DNA of 64,000 nucleotides, taken from Vibrio neptunius. GTDB lineage: Bacteria > Pseudomonadota > Gammaproteobacteria > Enterobacterales > Vibrionaceae. The translations under genes and the position numbers were made by a program. Location: assembly GCA_019339365.1 (NCBI GenBank), contig CP079859.1, positions 2,728,001 through 2,792,000 of the forward strand. The letters run 5' to 3'. The notes beneath the pieces were generated by a model. That model was not told the DNA's origin. It ran no database searches and saw only the letters and a list, made by a program, of their open reading frames with translations. Below are positions 10,845-20,568 of the stretch, piece by piece. Each line of letters begins with the position of its first letter. Within the stretch, counting starts at the first letter, position 1.

Positions 10845-10883
10845 GAAAAAAATAGTCCGAGCAGCTATGCCACTCGGACTATT
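10845..10883 (-). terminator. Terminator of lrp (minus strand)
   Basis: Perfect 11-bp inverted repeat AATAGTCCGAG (10851-10861) / CTCGGACTATT (10873-10883) around an 11-nt loop. On the minus strand it is followed by a run of T (A-run 10845-10852 on plus). Confidence 0.85.
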
Positions 10884-10960
10884 GATTTAACCATATCAGG
10901 ACTTAAAACCCAATTACCTTAAGTCAGAATATCGAAAGGTATTACGCTATAAAGCAAAGT

Positions 10961-11455
10961 TTAGCGCGTTTTGATAACTAACTGGTTTGTTTGCTTCACT
11001 TCTTCCATAACGACGTACGTACGTGTGTCGTTAACGCCAGGAAGACGCAGAAGCGTATCGCCTAGGAGCTTTCGATATGCACTCATGTCCGACACTCGAG
11101 TCTTCAATAGGTAATCAAAGTCACCTGACACTAGGTGACACTCTTGAATATCATCGAGCTTCTGCACTGCTGCATTAAACTGTTCAAACACATCTGGAGC
11201 ACCACGGTTTAACGTAATTTCTACGAAAACCAGCAGTGAGGCATCAAGGAACTGAGGGTTTAACAAAGCTGTATAACCCGTAATGTACCCTTGACGTTCC
11301 AGACGACGAACACGTTCTAAACACGGTGTTGGTGAAAGACCAACTCGTTTAGACAGTTCAACGTTTGAAATACGACCGTCTTTCTGCAGTTCGTTTAGAA
11401 TGTTGCGATCGATACGGTCTAGATCCTTAGACGGCTTCTTATTGTTGTCTGCCAT
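10961..11455 (-). CDS. lrp: Leucine-responsive regulatory protein Lrp
   Basis: 164 aa Lrp/AsnC-family global regulator. The N-terminal helix-turn-helix (about 15-65) contains LNELQKDGRISNVELSKRVG and LSPTPCLERVRRLERQGYI, and the RAM ligand-binding domain occupies about 75-155. It is nearly the length of E. coli Lrp (164 aa). It is divergent from ald, a classical Lrp-type arrangement; alanine and leucine are effectors in the family. The 174-base AT-rich lrp-ald spacer is the likely control region for both genes. A dedicated terminator ends the transcript before ftsK. Confidence 0.96.
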   Translation of the reverse strand: MADNNKKPSKDLDRIDRNILNELQKDGRISNVELSKRVGLSPTPCLERVRRLERQGYITGYTALLNPQFLDASLLVFVEITLNRGAPDVFEQFNAAVQKLDDIQECHLVSGDFDYLLKTRVSDMSAYRKLLGDTLLRLPGVNDTRTYVVMEEVKQTNQLVIKTR

Positions 11456-11583
11456 TTTTTATTCCACCTTATTACTTCCTTGCAAAAAAATATACTACAA
11501 CTTTTTAATATTCAGTATCAAATTTTATTCAATCGTATCTATACTAGATATTAATTCGATAGAATTACCCTACATACAGTTAA

Positions 11584-11612
11584 TACAACCAATATAGTTT
11601 ATACAACCAAAA
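11584..11612. promoter_or_regulatory. Direct repeat in the lrp-ald control region
   Basis: TACAACCAATA (11584-11594) and TACAACCAAAA (11602-11612) repeat with an 18-nt period, just upstream of the ald ribosome site in AT-rich DNA. This could be an Lrp or RNA polymerase contact region; the assignment is inference. Confidence 0.35.
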
Positions 11613-11629
11613 TAAAATGAGGAGTCAGG

Positions 11630-12754
11630 ATGATCATTGGCGTACCTAAGGAAATCAAAAACCACGAATACCGTGTTGGCATGATCCCAGCCAGCGTTCG
11701 CGAGCTAGTATCTCAAGGTCACCAAGTTTTTGTAGAAACCAAGGCCGGTTCTGGCATTGGTTTTTCAGACGATGATTACATCGCTGTAGGCGCATCCATT
11801 CTTCCTACCGCTGCTGACGTTTTCGCGCAAGCAGAAATGATTGTAAAGGTCAAAGAACCCCAAGCTGTTGAGCGAGCTATGCTTCGTGAGGGACAAATAT
11901 TATTTACTTATTTGCACCTAGCACCAGATTTTCCACAAACTGAAGAGCTAATCAAGAGCAAAGCTGTCTGTATAGCATATGAGACTGTAACAGATAATAT
12001 GGGTCGCTTGCCACTACTTGCTCCAATGTCTGAAGTAGCAGGTCGTATGTCTATCCAAGCTGGCGCACAAACTTTGGAGAAATCTCACGGTGGCCGTGGC
12101 CTTCTGCTCGGCGGTGTACCAGGTGTTGAACCAGCAAAAGTAGTGGTCGTTGGTGGTGGTGTCGTCGGTGCTAACGCCGCTCGTATGGCTGTTGGCCTGC
12201 GTGCAGACGTGACAATCTTAGACCGCAACGTCGACACTCTGCGCCGTCTTGACGAAGAATTCCAAGGGCGCGCAAAAGTGGTTTACTCTACAGAAGATGC
12301 CATTGAAAAGCATGTACTAGATGCTGATCTCGTCATAGGTGCAGTTCTTATCCCAGGCGCTGCAGCTCCTAAACTCGTCACCAAAGAACACATCGCTAAG
12401 ATGAAGCCAGGCGCAGCAGTTGTTGACGTTGCAATCGACCAAGGCGGTTGTTTCGAGACTTCACACGCGACCACACACGCAGAACCAACCTATATCGTTG
12501 ACGACGTAGTTCACTACTGTGTTGCTAACATGCCAGGTGCTGTTGCTCGCACTTCTACATTCGCTCTAAACAATGCAACACTTCCTTACATTGTTAAGCT
12601 AGCGAACAAAGGTTACCGTGAAGCTCTACTAGAAGATAATGGTTTCCTAGAAGGCTTGAACGTAATCCATGGCAAAGTGACGTGTAAAGAAGTAGCAGAA
12701 AGCTTCGATCTTGATTACGTAAACCCAGCTGACGCGATTGCCATGTTCAACTAA
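11630..12754 (+). CDS. ald: Alanine dehydrogenase
   Basis: 374 aa NAD-dependent enzyme that interconverts L-alanine and pyruvate plus ammonia in the cytoplasm. The N-terminus [18 protein letters not shown] is the AlaDH/PNT signature. The nucleotide-binding Rossmann motif [17 protein letters not shown] lies near residue 170, followed by the conserved segment [19 protein letters not shown]. The start ATG 11630 has GGAG and AGG ribosome-site bases just upstream. Divergence from lrp suggests Lrp-dependent, alanine-responsive control (inference). The product feeds pyruvate into central metabolism next to the ackA-pta overflow pathway. Confidence 0.97.
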   Translation: MIIGVPKEIKNHEYRVGMIPASVRELVSQGHQVFVETKAGSGIGFSDDDYIAVGASILPTAADVFAQAEMIVKVKEPQAVERAMLREGQILFTYLHLAPDFPQTEELIKSKAVCIAYETVTDNMGRLPLLAPMSEVAGRMSIQAGAQTLEKSHGGRGLLLGGVPGVEPAKVVVVGGGVVGANAARMAVGLRADVTILDRNVDTLRRLDEEFQGRAKVVYSTEDAIEKHVLDADLVIGAVLIPGAAAPKLVTKEHIAKMKPGAAVVDVAIDQGGCFETSHATTHAEPTYIVDDVVHYCVANMPGAVARTSTFALNNATLPYIVKLANKGYREALLEDNGFLEGLNVIHGKVTCKEVAESFDLDYVNPADAIAMFN

Positions 12755-12777
12755 AGTTAAATAATATTAAATAAGAG

Positions 12778-12807
12778 AAAACGCTCACTTCGGTGGGCGT
12801 TTTTTTG
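12778..12807 (+). terminator. Terminator after ald
   Basis: AACGCTCAC (12780-12788), TTCG tetraloop, GTGGGCGTT (12793-12801), followed by TTTTTT; one G-T pair. Confidence 0.9.
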
Positions 12808-12847
12808 TTTGAACTGAAATTAGTTTAGAGTGCATCGAGAATTGTTA

Positions 12848-12887
12848 GAGATTCCCTACTCACTCCTTCGTCGTTCTATGGAATGAC
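12848..12887. repeat. Solo right arm of the dispersed palindrome
   Basis: Begins GAGATTCCCTACTCACTCC and ends TATGGAATGAC, closely matching the right arms at 7668-7707 and 12979-13018 but without a nearby left arm on its 5' side. It is probably a remnant or a partial copy. Confidence 0.75.
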
Positions 12888-12916
12888 AGAATCAATAAGA
12901 GCTCTTTGTACACTAA

Positions 12917-13018
12917 TCATCCTCAAGAACGAGGTACGAGTGAGTTGGGGATCTCTTAACGAAAGTCGCAAGCTTATGGAGATTCCCTACTCCTTCCTTC
13001 GTCAGTCTAGGGAATGAC
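12917..13018. repeat. Dispersed imperfect palindrome (MITE/REP-like), copy 2
   Basis: Left arm 12917-12955 (TCATCCTCAAGA to GGGGATCTC) and right arm 12979-13018 (GAGATTCCCTACTC to GGAATGAC), with the same arrangement and nearly the same length as copy 1. It lies between the convergent ald and yfbV genes. Confidence 0.8.
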
Positions 13019-13037
13019 GGCATATTGCGGCGTTCTT

Positions 13038-13103
13038 CTCTAGAACGGCGAAGTCTGTTCCCGATTCTCGAAACGAAGTGTTCTGTAGGGCGTAGCCCGT
13101 TCC
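13038..13103. repeat. Second intergenic repeat module, copy 2
   Basis: Resembles 7761-7827 and shares the pattern TCTCG..ACGAAG followed by TAGGGCG.AGCCCGTTCC. It ends a few bases before the yfbV stop codon, as copy 1 ends just before the ftsK stop. Confidence 0.6.
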
Positions 13104-13108
13104 CTCTC

Positions 13109-13561
13109 CTAAAACCACCGCTCTAGAGCATGCTTATCCAGTTGACGAAAAGCACGATTCAGGATCTGCGCCAACTCCTTGTAACGAGGTCTGCTTTTCA
13201 GCGGTTCTAACGCGCATCCACTCTCAACAATTTTTTGGTGAAGTTCACGGTACCAACCTGCTAACGCTGGAGGCAGCTGGGTGTTCGCACGATTACCGAG
13301 CCACCACATACCATGAATCGGCATGCTGATAGCAAACAAGGCAATAATCACCGCCTGAGGCATCGCTGTATAGTTATTGAAGGCCATTTGGGTCAAGACA
13401 CTAATCGCGGCGATCGCGGGCATTACTTTTACACCGAATTTGGTGGCTTTGATAATGCGTTGCTCTGGAAACAGCAAATTGAGTTCTTTGCGCGTAGGCC
13501 AAATTTCCATGTACTTTTGCCCATCACGAAGGTTGTGAACTAAACCGACTTTATTACTCAT
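13109..13561 (-). CDS. yfbV: UPF0208 membrane protein YfbV
   Basis: 150 aa with two hydrophobic segments near residues 45-85 (around [16 protein letters not shown] and [20 protein letters not shown]). The UPF0208 pattern [21 protein letters not shown] is at the N-terminus. In E. coli yfbV is also next to ackA-pta and has been linked to insulation of the Ter macrodomain; its biochemical role is not settled. It is divergent from ackA. The identification by family and synteny is secure; the function is less so. Confidence 0.92.
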   Translation of the reverse strand: MSNKVGLVHNLRDGQKYMEIWPTRKELNLLFPEQRIIKATKFGVKVMPAIAAISVLTQMAFNNYTAMPQAVIIALFAISMPIHGMWWLGNRANTQLPPALAGWYRELHQKIVESGCALEPLKSRPRYKELAQILNRAFRQLDKHALERWF

Positions 13562-13910
13562 AGGACTCTCTCACTCCAGTCTCAGGCCTGTAAAACTAAA
13601 AATAAGTTGAAAGATTAAAATTTCAGCGTAAAAAATTGATGAAAATTAATATTCTTTCAAATTTTTTTGTTATTATTACCTATTATCGCTATCCTCTGCG
13701 GGCCCACAATCTCATTGTTGCTGTTATTTACAATTTAAGCAACTCTCGGGACCTTTCTGCAGCGGATGCATGAGCAGTGATTGGGAATCGCTGCTGTCTT
13801 TTTATACGGAATTTGAAGCTTTTTTGACCAAGACTAGTACGCAGCCTGTGAGCTTCGTCTATTCTTGTGATTAATTTTTTATCCTAATTGATTATTACAG
13901 GTAGTCACTC
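13562..13910. promoter_or_regulatory. yfbV-ackA intergenic region with leader hairpin
   Basis: A 349-base divergent promoter region. At 13769-13798 AGCAGTGATT pairs with AATCGCTGCT (one G-T pair) around a short loop and is followed by GTCTTTTTAT, a terminator- or attenuator-like element about 110 bases before the ackA start. Further upstream (13690-13760) is a GC-rich stretch with ACAAT/ATTGT complementarity. A structured 5' leader or a small upstream transcript are both possible; neither is demonstrated by sequence alone. Confidence 0.45.
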
Positions 13911-15107
13911 ATGTCTAAGCTAGTTTTAGTTTTAAACTGCGGTAGTTCTTCTCTTAAATTTGCTGTTGTCGATGCAGAAAGCGGTGATGAGCATCTAACA
14001 GGCCTTGCAGAATGTCTGCACCTTCCTGAAGCTCGTATCAAGTGGAAACTTGACGGTAAGCACGAAGCTCAACTAGGCAACGGCGCAGCTCACGAAGAAG
14101 CTCTAGCGTTCATGGTAGAAACTATTCTTGCTTCTAAGCCAGAGCTTTCTGAGAACCTAGCAGCAATCGGTCACCGTGTTGTACACGGCGGGGAGAAGTT
14201 CACTCAGTCGGCACTTATTACTGACGACGTTCTTAAAGGTATCGAAGACTGTGCAACTCTAGCACCTCTTCACAATCCTGCTCACATCATTGGCATCAAA
14301 GCAGCGCAAAAATCTTTCCCAGCACTGAAAAACGTTGCTGTGTTTGACACTGCTTTCCACCAAACAATGCCTGAAGAGTCTTACCTATACGCTCTTCCAT
14401 ACAACCTCTACAAAGAGCACGGTATCCGTCGTTACGGCATGCACGGTACTTCACACCTATTCATCACTCGTGAAGTTGCTAATATCCTTGGTAAGCCAGT
14501 TGAAGAAGTTAACATCATCAACTGTCACCTAGGTAACGGTGCATCTGTATGTGCGGTTAAAAACGGTAAATCTGTAGACACTTCAATGGGTCTGACTCCT
14601 CTAGAAGGTCTGGTAATGGGTACGCGTTGTGGCGACATTGACCCTGCGATCATCTTCCACCTACACGATACTCTTGGTTACTCAGTTGAGAAAATCAACA
14701 ACATGCTAACTAAAGAATCTGGCCTTGCTGGTCTGACTGAAGTGACCTCCGACTGCCGTTTCGTTGAAGACAACTACGGTGAGAAAGAAGAAGCAACTCG
14801 CGCCATGGATGTATTCTGCCATCGCCTAGCGAAATACGTTGCTGGTTACACGGCGACTCTAGAAGGCCGTCTTGATGCGATCGTATTCACTGGTGGTATC
14901 GGCGAAAACTCTGGTCCAATCCGCGAAATGGTTCTTAACCGTCTGGGCGTATTCGGTATCGAAGTTGACGGTGAAGCTAACCTGAAAGCACGTTTCGGCG
15001 GCGAAGGTACTATCACTACAGCTGATAGCCGCATCCCAGCGATGGTTATCTCTACTAACGAAGAGCTCGTTATCGCAGAAGACACTGCGCGTCTAGCAGG
15101 TCTTTAA
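13911..15107 (+). CDS. ackA: Acetate kinase
   Basis: 398 aa cytoplasmic enzyme that transfers phosphate between acetyl-phosphate and ADP, making acetate and ATP in overflow metabolism. The first ASKHA signature [20 protein letters not shown] is at the N-terminus. GHRVVHGGE, the YGMHGTSH region and the C-terminal FTGGIGENS motif are all present. The length matches the family (about 400 aa). It is followed by pta, the usual ackA-pta operon, with a hairpin in the 120-base gap. Codon use is strongly biased, consistent with high expression. Confidence 0.98.
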   Translation: MSKLVLVLNCGSSSLKFAVVDAESGDEHLTGLAECLHLPEARIKWKLDGKHEAQLGNGAAHEEALAFMVETILASKPELSENLAAIGHRVVHGGEKFTQSALITDDVLKGIEDCATLAPLHNPAHIIGIKAAQKSFPALKNVAVFDTAFHQTMPEESYLYALPYNLYKEHGIRRYGMHGTSHLFITREVANILGKPVEEVNIINCHLGNGASVCAVKNGKSVDTSMGLTPLEGLVMGTRCGDIDPAIIFHLHDTLGYSVEKINNMLTKESGLAGLTEVTSDCRFVEDNYGEKEEATRAMDVFCHRLAKYVAGYTATLEGRLDAIVFTGGIGENSGPIREMVLNRLGVFGIEVDGEANLKARFGGEGTITTADSRIPAMVISTNEELVIAEDTARLAGL

Positions 15108-15115
15108 TTGACTCA

Positions 15116-15141
15116 ACCGGCTGACTTGTAAGTCAGCCGGT
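15116..15141 (+). terminator. Intercistronic hairpin between ackA and pta
   Basis: ACCGGCTGACTT (15116-15127) is perfectly complementary to AAGTCAGCCGGT (15130-15141). There is no T-run downstream, so mRNA processing or partial termination is more likely than full termination. Confidence 0.6.
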
Positions 15142-15227
15142 GTTCTTACTAAGGGGCGTAACTCCTATTCCATTTCAGGGAATACGAAGTTGGGCTTTTA
15201 TCTAAAATAGCTAAAGGTACTCTACGA

Positions 15228-17372
15228 ATGTCTCGTACTATTATGCTTATCCCTGCCAGCGCTGGTGTTGGTCTTACTAGTGTAAGCATGGGTGTTCTTC
15301 GCGCTATGGAGCGCAAAGGCGTTAAGGTTTCTTTTTACAAACCGATTTGTCAGCCACGTTCAGGTGGCGATCAGCCCGATCTGACTTCAACGATCGTTGG
15401 TCATAACAGCGATATGAAGATCGGTGAACCTTTGGCGATGTCTGTCGCTGAAAGCCTTATTGGTAATGACAACATGGATGAGCTGCTGGAAACAGTAGTA
15501 GAGCGTTACAATCAGATCAATAAAGACGCAGACGTTACATTGATTGAAGGTCTTGTACCTACTCGTAAGCACCCGTTTGCGAACCAAGTGAACGCAGAAA
15601 TCGCGGCAACACTTGGCGCAGAGATCGTGCTTGTTGCGACACCAGGTACAGATAACCCTGCACAGCTTAAAGAGCGTATCGAAGTCGCATGTTCGAACTT
15701 CGGCGGTACTAAGAACAAGAATATCTCAGGCGTTATCATCAACAAGCTTAACGCTCCAGTTGATGAAGCAGGACGTACTCGCCCAGACCTGTCAGAAATC
15801 TTTGATGATGCAGACAGCGCGAAGCAAAACGAAATGAAAGTGATGGAGATCTTTAACACATCTCCAATCCGCGTTCTTGGTTGTGTGCCATGGAGCATCG
15901 ACCTGATTGCCACTCGTGCAATCGACATGGCGAAGCACCTTAATGCTGACGTCATCAACGAAGGTGATATCAACACTCGTCGTATCAAGAGCATCACGTT
16001 CTGTGCACGTTCACTACCAAACATGATTGAGCACTTTAAGCATGGCTCTTTATTGGTAACCTCTGCGGACCGTCCAGACGTCATCGTTGCAGCAGCACTT
16101 GCAGCAATGAATGGTGTCGATATTGGTGCGGTACTTCTGACTGGCGGTTACGACATTCCTGAAGAAATCGTTGGTCTGTGTAAGCCAGCGTTCGATACTG
16201 GCCTTCCAATCTTCAAAGCACAGGGCAACACTTGGCAGACATCTCTGAACTTACAGAGCTTCAGCCTTGAAGTACCTGAAGATGATAAAGAGCGTATCGA
16301 GTTCATCAACGAACACGTTGCTGGCCACATCGATGGCAACTGGATTGAGTCTATGACGGAAGGCACTCAAAAATCACGCCGTCTAAGCCCACCAGCATTC
16401 CGTTACCAGCTTACTGAGTTCGCTCGTCGTGCAGGTAAACGTATCGTTCTGCCGGAAGGTGATGAACCTCGCACAGTAAAAGCGGCGGCTATCTGTGCCG
16501 AGCGCGGTATTGCAGAATGTGTACTTCTGGGTAACCCAGAAGAGATCAAACGTGTTGCCGCACAGCAAGGTGTTGAACTTGGCGCAGGTGTTCAGATCAT
16601 TGATTCTGACGCTATCCGCGAAAACTACGTTGCTCGTTTAGTTGAACTACGTGGTGCGAAAGGCATGACTGAAGTTGTTGCTCGTGAGAAGCTACAAGAC
16701 TCAGTATTCCTAGGCACTATGATGCTTGAGAACAACGAAGTTGACGGTCTGGTCTCTGGTGCTGTCCATACAACAGCAAACACGATTGTCCCGCCATTCC
16801 AGATCATCAAGACTGCACCGAACGCGTCTATTGTATCTTCAGTGTTCTTCATGCTTCTGCCTGATCAAGTACTGGTTTACGGCGACTGTGCAATCAACCC
16901 AGATCCAACGGCTGAACAGCTTGCTGAAATCGCTATCCAATCAGCGGATTCTGCAGCCGCATTTGGTATCGACCCACGTGTTGCAATGATCTCATACTCT
17001 ACCGGTGAATCTGGTAAGGGTGCAGACGTTGATAAGGTACGTGAAGCGACGAAACTTGCTCAAGAGAAGCGTCCTGATCTTGTCATCGATGGTCCTCTTC
17101 AGTACGACGCGGCTATCATGGAAAACGTGGCAGCCTCTAAAGCACCAAACTCTCCAGTTGCAGGTAAAGCAACCGTATTTGTATTCCCAGACCTAAACAC
17201 GGGCAACACAACATACAAAGCGGTACAACGTTCAGCAGACCTAGTCTCTATCGGTCCAATGCTGCAAGGTATGCGCAAGCCTGTAAACGACTTGTCTCGC
17301 GGTGCACTAGTCGACGATATTGTTTACACAATCGCACTAACCGCCATTCAGGCAGACCAAGAGCAAAACTAA
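15228..17372 (+). CDS. pta: Phosphate acetyltransferase
   Basis: 714 aa, the long form of Pta that converts acetyl-CoA plus phosphate to acetyl-phosphate. The N-terminal P-loop-like domain begins [17 protein letters not shown], a DRTGG-type middle domain follows, and the catalytic PTA_PTB domain starts near residue 385 ([18 protein letters not shown]) and includes the conserved [14 protein letters not shown] segment. It acts directly with AckA encoded upstream. The start ATG 15228 is preceded by AAAGG. Codon use is as strongly biased as in ackA. Confidence 0.98.
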   Translation: MSRTIMLIPASAGVGLTSVSMGVLRAMERKGVKVSFYKPICQPRSGGDQPDLTSTIVGHNSDMKIGEPLAMSVAESLIGNDNMDELLETVVERYNQINKDADVTLIEGLVPTRKHPFANQVNAEIAATLGAEIVLVATPGTDNPAQLKERIEVACSNFGGTKNKNISGVIINKLNAPVDEAGRTRPDLSEIFDDADSAKQNEMKVMEIFNTSPIRVLGCVPWSIDLIATRAIDMAKHLNADVINEGDINTRRIKSITFCARSLPNMIEHFKHGSLLVTSADRPDVIVAAALAAMNGVDIGAVLLTGGYDIPEEIVGLCKPAFDTGLPIFKAQGNTWQTSLNLQSFSLEVPEDDKERIEFINEHVAGHIDGNWIESMTEGTQKSRRLSPPAFRYQLTEFARRAGKRIVLPEGDEPRTVKAAAICAERGIAECVLLGNPEEIKRVAAQQGVELGAGVQIIDSDAIRENYVARLVELRGAKGMTEVVAREKLQDSVFLGTMMLENNEVDGLVSGAVHTTANTIVPPFQIIKTAPNASIVSSVFFMLLPDQVLVYGDCAINPDPTAEQLAEIAIQSADSAAAFGIDPRVAMISYSTGESGKGADVDKVREATKLAQEKRPDLVIDGPLQYDAAIMENVAASKAPNSPVAGKATVFVFPDLNTGNTTYKAVQRSADLVSIGPMLQGMRKPVNDLSRGALVDDIVYTIALTAIQADQEQN

Positions 17373-17395
17373 ACGTTATTGGTTTATGTTAATGA

Positions 17396-17428
17396 AAAAG
17401 CAGCAGTATTTTACTGCTGCTTTTTTTT
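17396..17428 (+). terminator. Terminator after pta
   Basis: AAAAGCAGCAGTA (17396-17408) pairs with TACTGCTGC plus T-run (17412-17428). Confidence 0.9.
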
Positions 17429-17452
17429 ATTGCTACACTTATCCCAAACGTC

Positions 17453-18476
17453 ATGCTTGGGTTTCAAATGTCAGTAAAGCTATTTTCATCACAAGCCTCA
17501 CTCGAACAAAATGTTCTGAAGATCACCAGCTTTTTTCTGGCGTTCACCGGCACAGGCTTTACGATTGTTAACTTTTTTTTTCTGGGACTTACCAAAGTTC
17601 GGTGTTATCGACTCTATCTATACTGCTATTTGCATCTATGTGTATTTGAGAATAGAGTTCGGCCATTACAGGCCTTGGCATTCAGCGCTAGTGATTTCAG
17701 GCCTCACTGCCCTACTTATCTACAGCATGGCAGTGGCAGATGGCTACTCTGTTTTGGTTTTTTGGGCATTTTGTTTTCCCGCTTTGTACCATATATTTTT
17801 TAACCGTTATATCGCTTCAGCCATCACATTCGGCTTCTATTTAGTTGCGATTTCTATCCTTGCCTCTTACCCACCTCTCATCAACTCGACACCCTATACC
17901 TTGGTCAACTTCACCATTCCTTATTTTCTAATTTGGGCAATCTCTTTTGTTCATGAAGATATGCAAACCAAGATCAAAGGCAAGCTTAGTGATGCCGCTC
18001 TCCTCGATCCATTGACCGGCGCAAAAAATCGCTTGGCGCTTGAGGCTGATACGTCAAACAATCCGGATTTGGCTCACAATCACTACCTTGTGCACTTTGA
18101 TCTCGACCACTTTAAACGAGTCAACGACAACTATGGCCATGCCGCAGGTGACACGGTATTAAAAGTGGTCGCTCAAATCGTCGGTCAGCAAGTCCACCAA
18201 GATGCGTTTTATCGAGTCGGCGGCGAAGAGTTTTGCACCATTTTTCCAGCGCCCGATAAAGCAAGCGCGTTTAGCATTGCCAATGCACTGAGAGAAAAGT
18301 TAAGTCAAACACCCATATCGATTGGAGATCAAACTCTACAAGTGACGCTGAGTGGAGGATTATGCGAATTGGTGGTCGAGGAAGGAATCGTCCGAATTGA
18401 CGAAACAATGAAGATAACAGACGCGGCCCTGTACCAAGCGAAATCACAGGGCCGTGATCAGGTTATTGCAATTTAA
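17453..18476 (+). pseudogene. Membrane GGDEF diguanylate cyclase, frameshifted at a T9 tract
   Basis: The N-terminus (MSVKLFSSQASLEQNVLKIT, from 17468; an alternative ATG lies at 17453) is in one frame and the rest in another. The shift lies in a run of nine T at 17573-17581; with eight T the protein reads VNFFFWDLPKF without interruption. The product would be a protein of about 335-340 aa with several TM helices, then a GGDEF domain with D-LTGAKNR, FDLDHFKRVND and the active-site loop GGEEF, predicted to make cyclic-di-GMP. The inhibitory RxxD site is not conserved (VHQD precedes). No good ribosome site is visible. It is convergent with the yqjG-like gene, overlapping it by 4 bases at the stops. 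The T9 slip could be sequencing error or a phase-variable tract. Confidence 0.75.
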
Positions 18477-19417
18477 ATGTGCCCACGACCATGAGCAGAT
18501 TCTAGGTCAAGCTCGGGGCCTTTGGGCACCACTTGCGTTGGGTTGATTCCTGTGTGGCTAAAGTAGTAATGACGTTTGATGTGATAAAAATCGGTCGTTT
18601 CTGCAATCCCTTCGACCTGATATAACTCTTTCATATATCCGTGCAAGTTTGGAAAGTCGGCGATGCGTTTCTTATTGCATTTGAAGTGGCCGACATACAC
18701 AGCATCAAATCGAATCAATGTTGTAAACAATCGCCAATCCGCTTCCGTGATAGCACCACCTGCAAGATAACGGTGGCTTGCTAGGTGTGTGTCGATCCGA
18801 TCAAGCGCTTCAAACAAGTTATCGTAAGCTTCTTCGTAGGCTTCTTGAGCCGTCGCAAACCCGCAACGATATACGCCATTGTTGACATTGGGATAGATGT
18901 AATCATTCCACTCGTCCACCAACGCTCTTAATTCATTGGGGTAATAATCATCTTGGTTACCCGTAAGTTCATTAAACTCTGAATTAAACATGCGGATAAT
19001 CTCAGAAGACTCGTTGCTCACTATCGTATTGTGCTTTTTATCCCACAACACTGGCACCGTAACGCGACCTGTATAATCTGGCTTAGCTTGAGTGTAGATT
19101 TGGTGCATCCGAGTGTGCCCAAATAAAGGCTCAGGCAAGCCCATTTGCCATCCCTCTCCCATCATATCCGGACATACCACAGTCACATCAATATGCGCGT
19201 CTAACTTTTTCAGTTTTCGGAATATGAGGGTGCGATGGGCCCAAGGACAAGCGAGCGATACGTACAAATGATAGCGGCCTGATTCAGGCTGAAATTTCGC
19301 ATCAGGCTTGTTTTCTACCCATTGTCGAAACCCAGCATCTTCTCGGACAAACTTGCCGCCACTGGTTTTCGTGTCATACCAAACGTCTTGCCATTTACCT
19401 TCTACTAACTTGCCCAT
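18473..19417 (-). CDS. yqjG: Glutathionyl-hydroquinone reductase (YqjG/ECM4 family)
   Basis: 314 aa, Xi-class glutathione transferase. The thioredoxin-like N-terminal domain holds the catalytic cysteine in SLACPWAHR (Cys57), followed by the all-helical C-terminal domain. Family enzymes reduce glutathionyl-hydroquinones in the cytoplasm. Conserved segments such as VPVLWDKK, NESSEIIRMFN and the YLAGGAITEADWRLFTTLIR region are present. The length fits the family (about 315-330 aa). Two minus-strand terminator hairpins separate it from oppF, so it is probably transcribed on its own. Confidence 0.93.
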   Translation of the reverse strand: MGKLVEGKWQDVWYDTKTSGGKFVREDAGFRQWVENKPDAKFQPESGRYHLYVSLACPWAHRTLIFRKLKKLDAHIDVTVVCPDMMGEGWQMGLPEPLFGHTRMHQIYTQAKPDYTGRVTVPVLWDKKHNTIVSNESSEIIRMFNSEFNELTGNQDDYYPNELRALVDEWNDYIYPNVNNGVYRCGFATAQEAYEEAYDNLFEALDRIDTHLASHRYLAGGAITEADWRLFTTLIRFDAVYVGHFKCNKKRIADFPNLHGYMKELYQVEGIAETTDFYHIKRHYYFSHTGINPTQVVPKGPELDLESAHGRGHI

Positions 19418-19456
19418 ATCACACTCTCAACTGATTAATATCTATAGACTAAGTAT

Positions 19457-19498
19457 AAAAAAAAGCCAGCTTACTCTAAAGCAGAATAAGTTGGCTTT
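19457..19498 (-). terminator. Terminator-like hairpin upstream of the yqjG-like gene
   Basis: AAAGCCAGCTTA (19462-19473) pairs with TAAGTTGGCTTT (19487-19498). On the minus strand it is followed by a run of T. It acts as a second barrier behind the opp operon terminator. Confidence 0.7.
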
Positions 19499-19519
19499 GT
19501 TGTTCGAAATATTTGAAGT

Positions 19520-19554
19520 AAAAAAGCGCGACTCCCGAAGGAGGCCGCGCTTAA
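19520..19554 (-). terminator. Terminator of the opp operon
   Basis: On the minus strand AAGCGCG..CTCC-type arms (19524-19535 with 19540-19552), tetraloop TTCG, small internal mismatch, then TTTTTTAC. Confidence 0.85.
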
Positions 19555-19575
19555 GCCCGTCACAGGCTGAATAGG

Positions 19576-20568
19576 CTAGACACTGACATGCAGGCAAGAT
19601 ACGGCATGAACATCACTGCCCTGTATAGACGGTTTCGTATTAGCACACGCTTCTGTTGCCTGAGGGCAACGAGTACGGAATACACAACCAGACGGCGGGC
19701 TGATTGGAGATGGTAGATCACCTTCCAGCATTTCGATCTGCTTATTGCGCTCAAGATGCGGATCAGGAATTGGCACCGCTGACATCAAAGCCCGTGTATA
19801 TGGGTGTTTAGGATCAGCGAATAGCGATTCGGCTTCACCCAGCTCAACAGCATTACCCAAATACATTACCAATACGCGGTCAGAGATATGTTTAACTACT
19901 GATAAATCGTGTGCAATAAAGACCAGAGACAGCCCTAGCTCTTTTTGCAACTCTTTCAGAAGGTTGACAACCTGAGCCTGAATAGACACATCCAAAGCAG
20001 AAACCGGCTCATCACAGATGATCATCTTAGGCTTGAGGATAAGTGCACGAGCGATACCAATTCGTTGACACTGACCACCTGAGAACTCATGAGGGTAGCG
20101 GTTGATTACGTTAGGCAGAAGACCAACTTTAGCCATCATCTCTTTAACGCGGTCTTTTACTTCTTCTTTTGACAACTCAGGATAGAAAGTCTCCAGAGGC
20201 TCGGCGATGATGTCCCCAACCGTCATACGTGGGTTAAGTGATGCTAACGGATCTTGAAAGATCATCTGAATTTCTTTACGCGTTTCACGGCGCTGCACGT
20301 CTTGCATCTTAGTCAGGTCTTGACCCAGCCAAACCACTTCACCATCGGTCGCTTCAACAAGACCGATAATGGCGCGTGCAAACGTCGATTTACCACAACC
20401 CGATTCACCTACTACCCCTAATGTTTCACCTTCATAAAGGCGCACATTAACACCGTCAACGGCTTTCAGGTTCGATGGCTTAGACCAAGGCCAAGCGGAC
20501 TTAGACGCAATGCTGAAATGAACTTTAAGATCCGATACATCCAGAATTAATTTTTTATCTGCACTCAT
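19576..20568 (-). CDS. oppF: Oligopeptide ABC transporter ATP-binding protein OppF
   Basis: ATPase subunit of the oligopeptide importer. Walker A GESGCGKS, signature FSGGQCQRIGIARAL and Walker B IICDEPVSALD are all present, with the C-terminal Cys-rich oligopeptide/dipeptide extension (CVFRTRCPQATEAC). The start is placed at ATG 20568 (MSADKKLILDV) because it overlaps the oppD stop as ATGA, the usual sign of translational coupling; an upstream in-frame ATG at 20598 lies inside oppD and is less likely. It is the last gene of oppABCDF and pairs with OppD to drive import. Confidence 0.96.
   Translation of the reverse strand: MSADKKLILDVSDLKVHFSIASKSAWPWSKPSNLKAVDGVNVRLYEGETLGVVGESGCGKSTFARAIIGLVEATDGEVVWLGQDLTKMQDVQRRETRKEIQMIFQDPLASLNPRMTVGDIIAEPLETFYPELSKEEVKDRVKEMMAKVGLLPNVINRYPHEFSGGQCQRIGIARALILKPKMIICDEPVSALDVSIQAQVVNLLKELQKELGLSLVFIAHDLSVVKHISDRVLVMYLGNAVELGEAESLFADPKHPYTRALMSAVPIPDPHLERNKQIEMLEGDLPSPISPPSGCVFRTRCPQATEACANTKPSIQGSDVHAVSCLHVSV

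Noticed and set aside
7544..13103. Possible CRISPR array or integron attC sites in the repeat regions
   Set aside because: The repeats are long imperfect palindromes with few copies, no regular spacers, no cas or integrase genes.
15512..16084. 190-aa minus-strand open frame inside pta
   Set aside because: Antisense to a highly biased, clearly coding gene.
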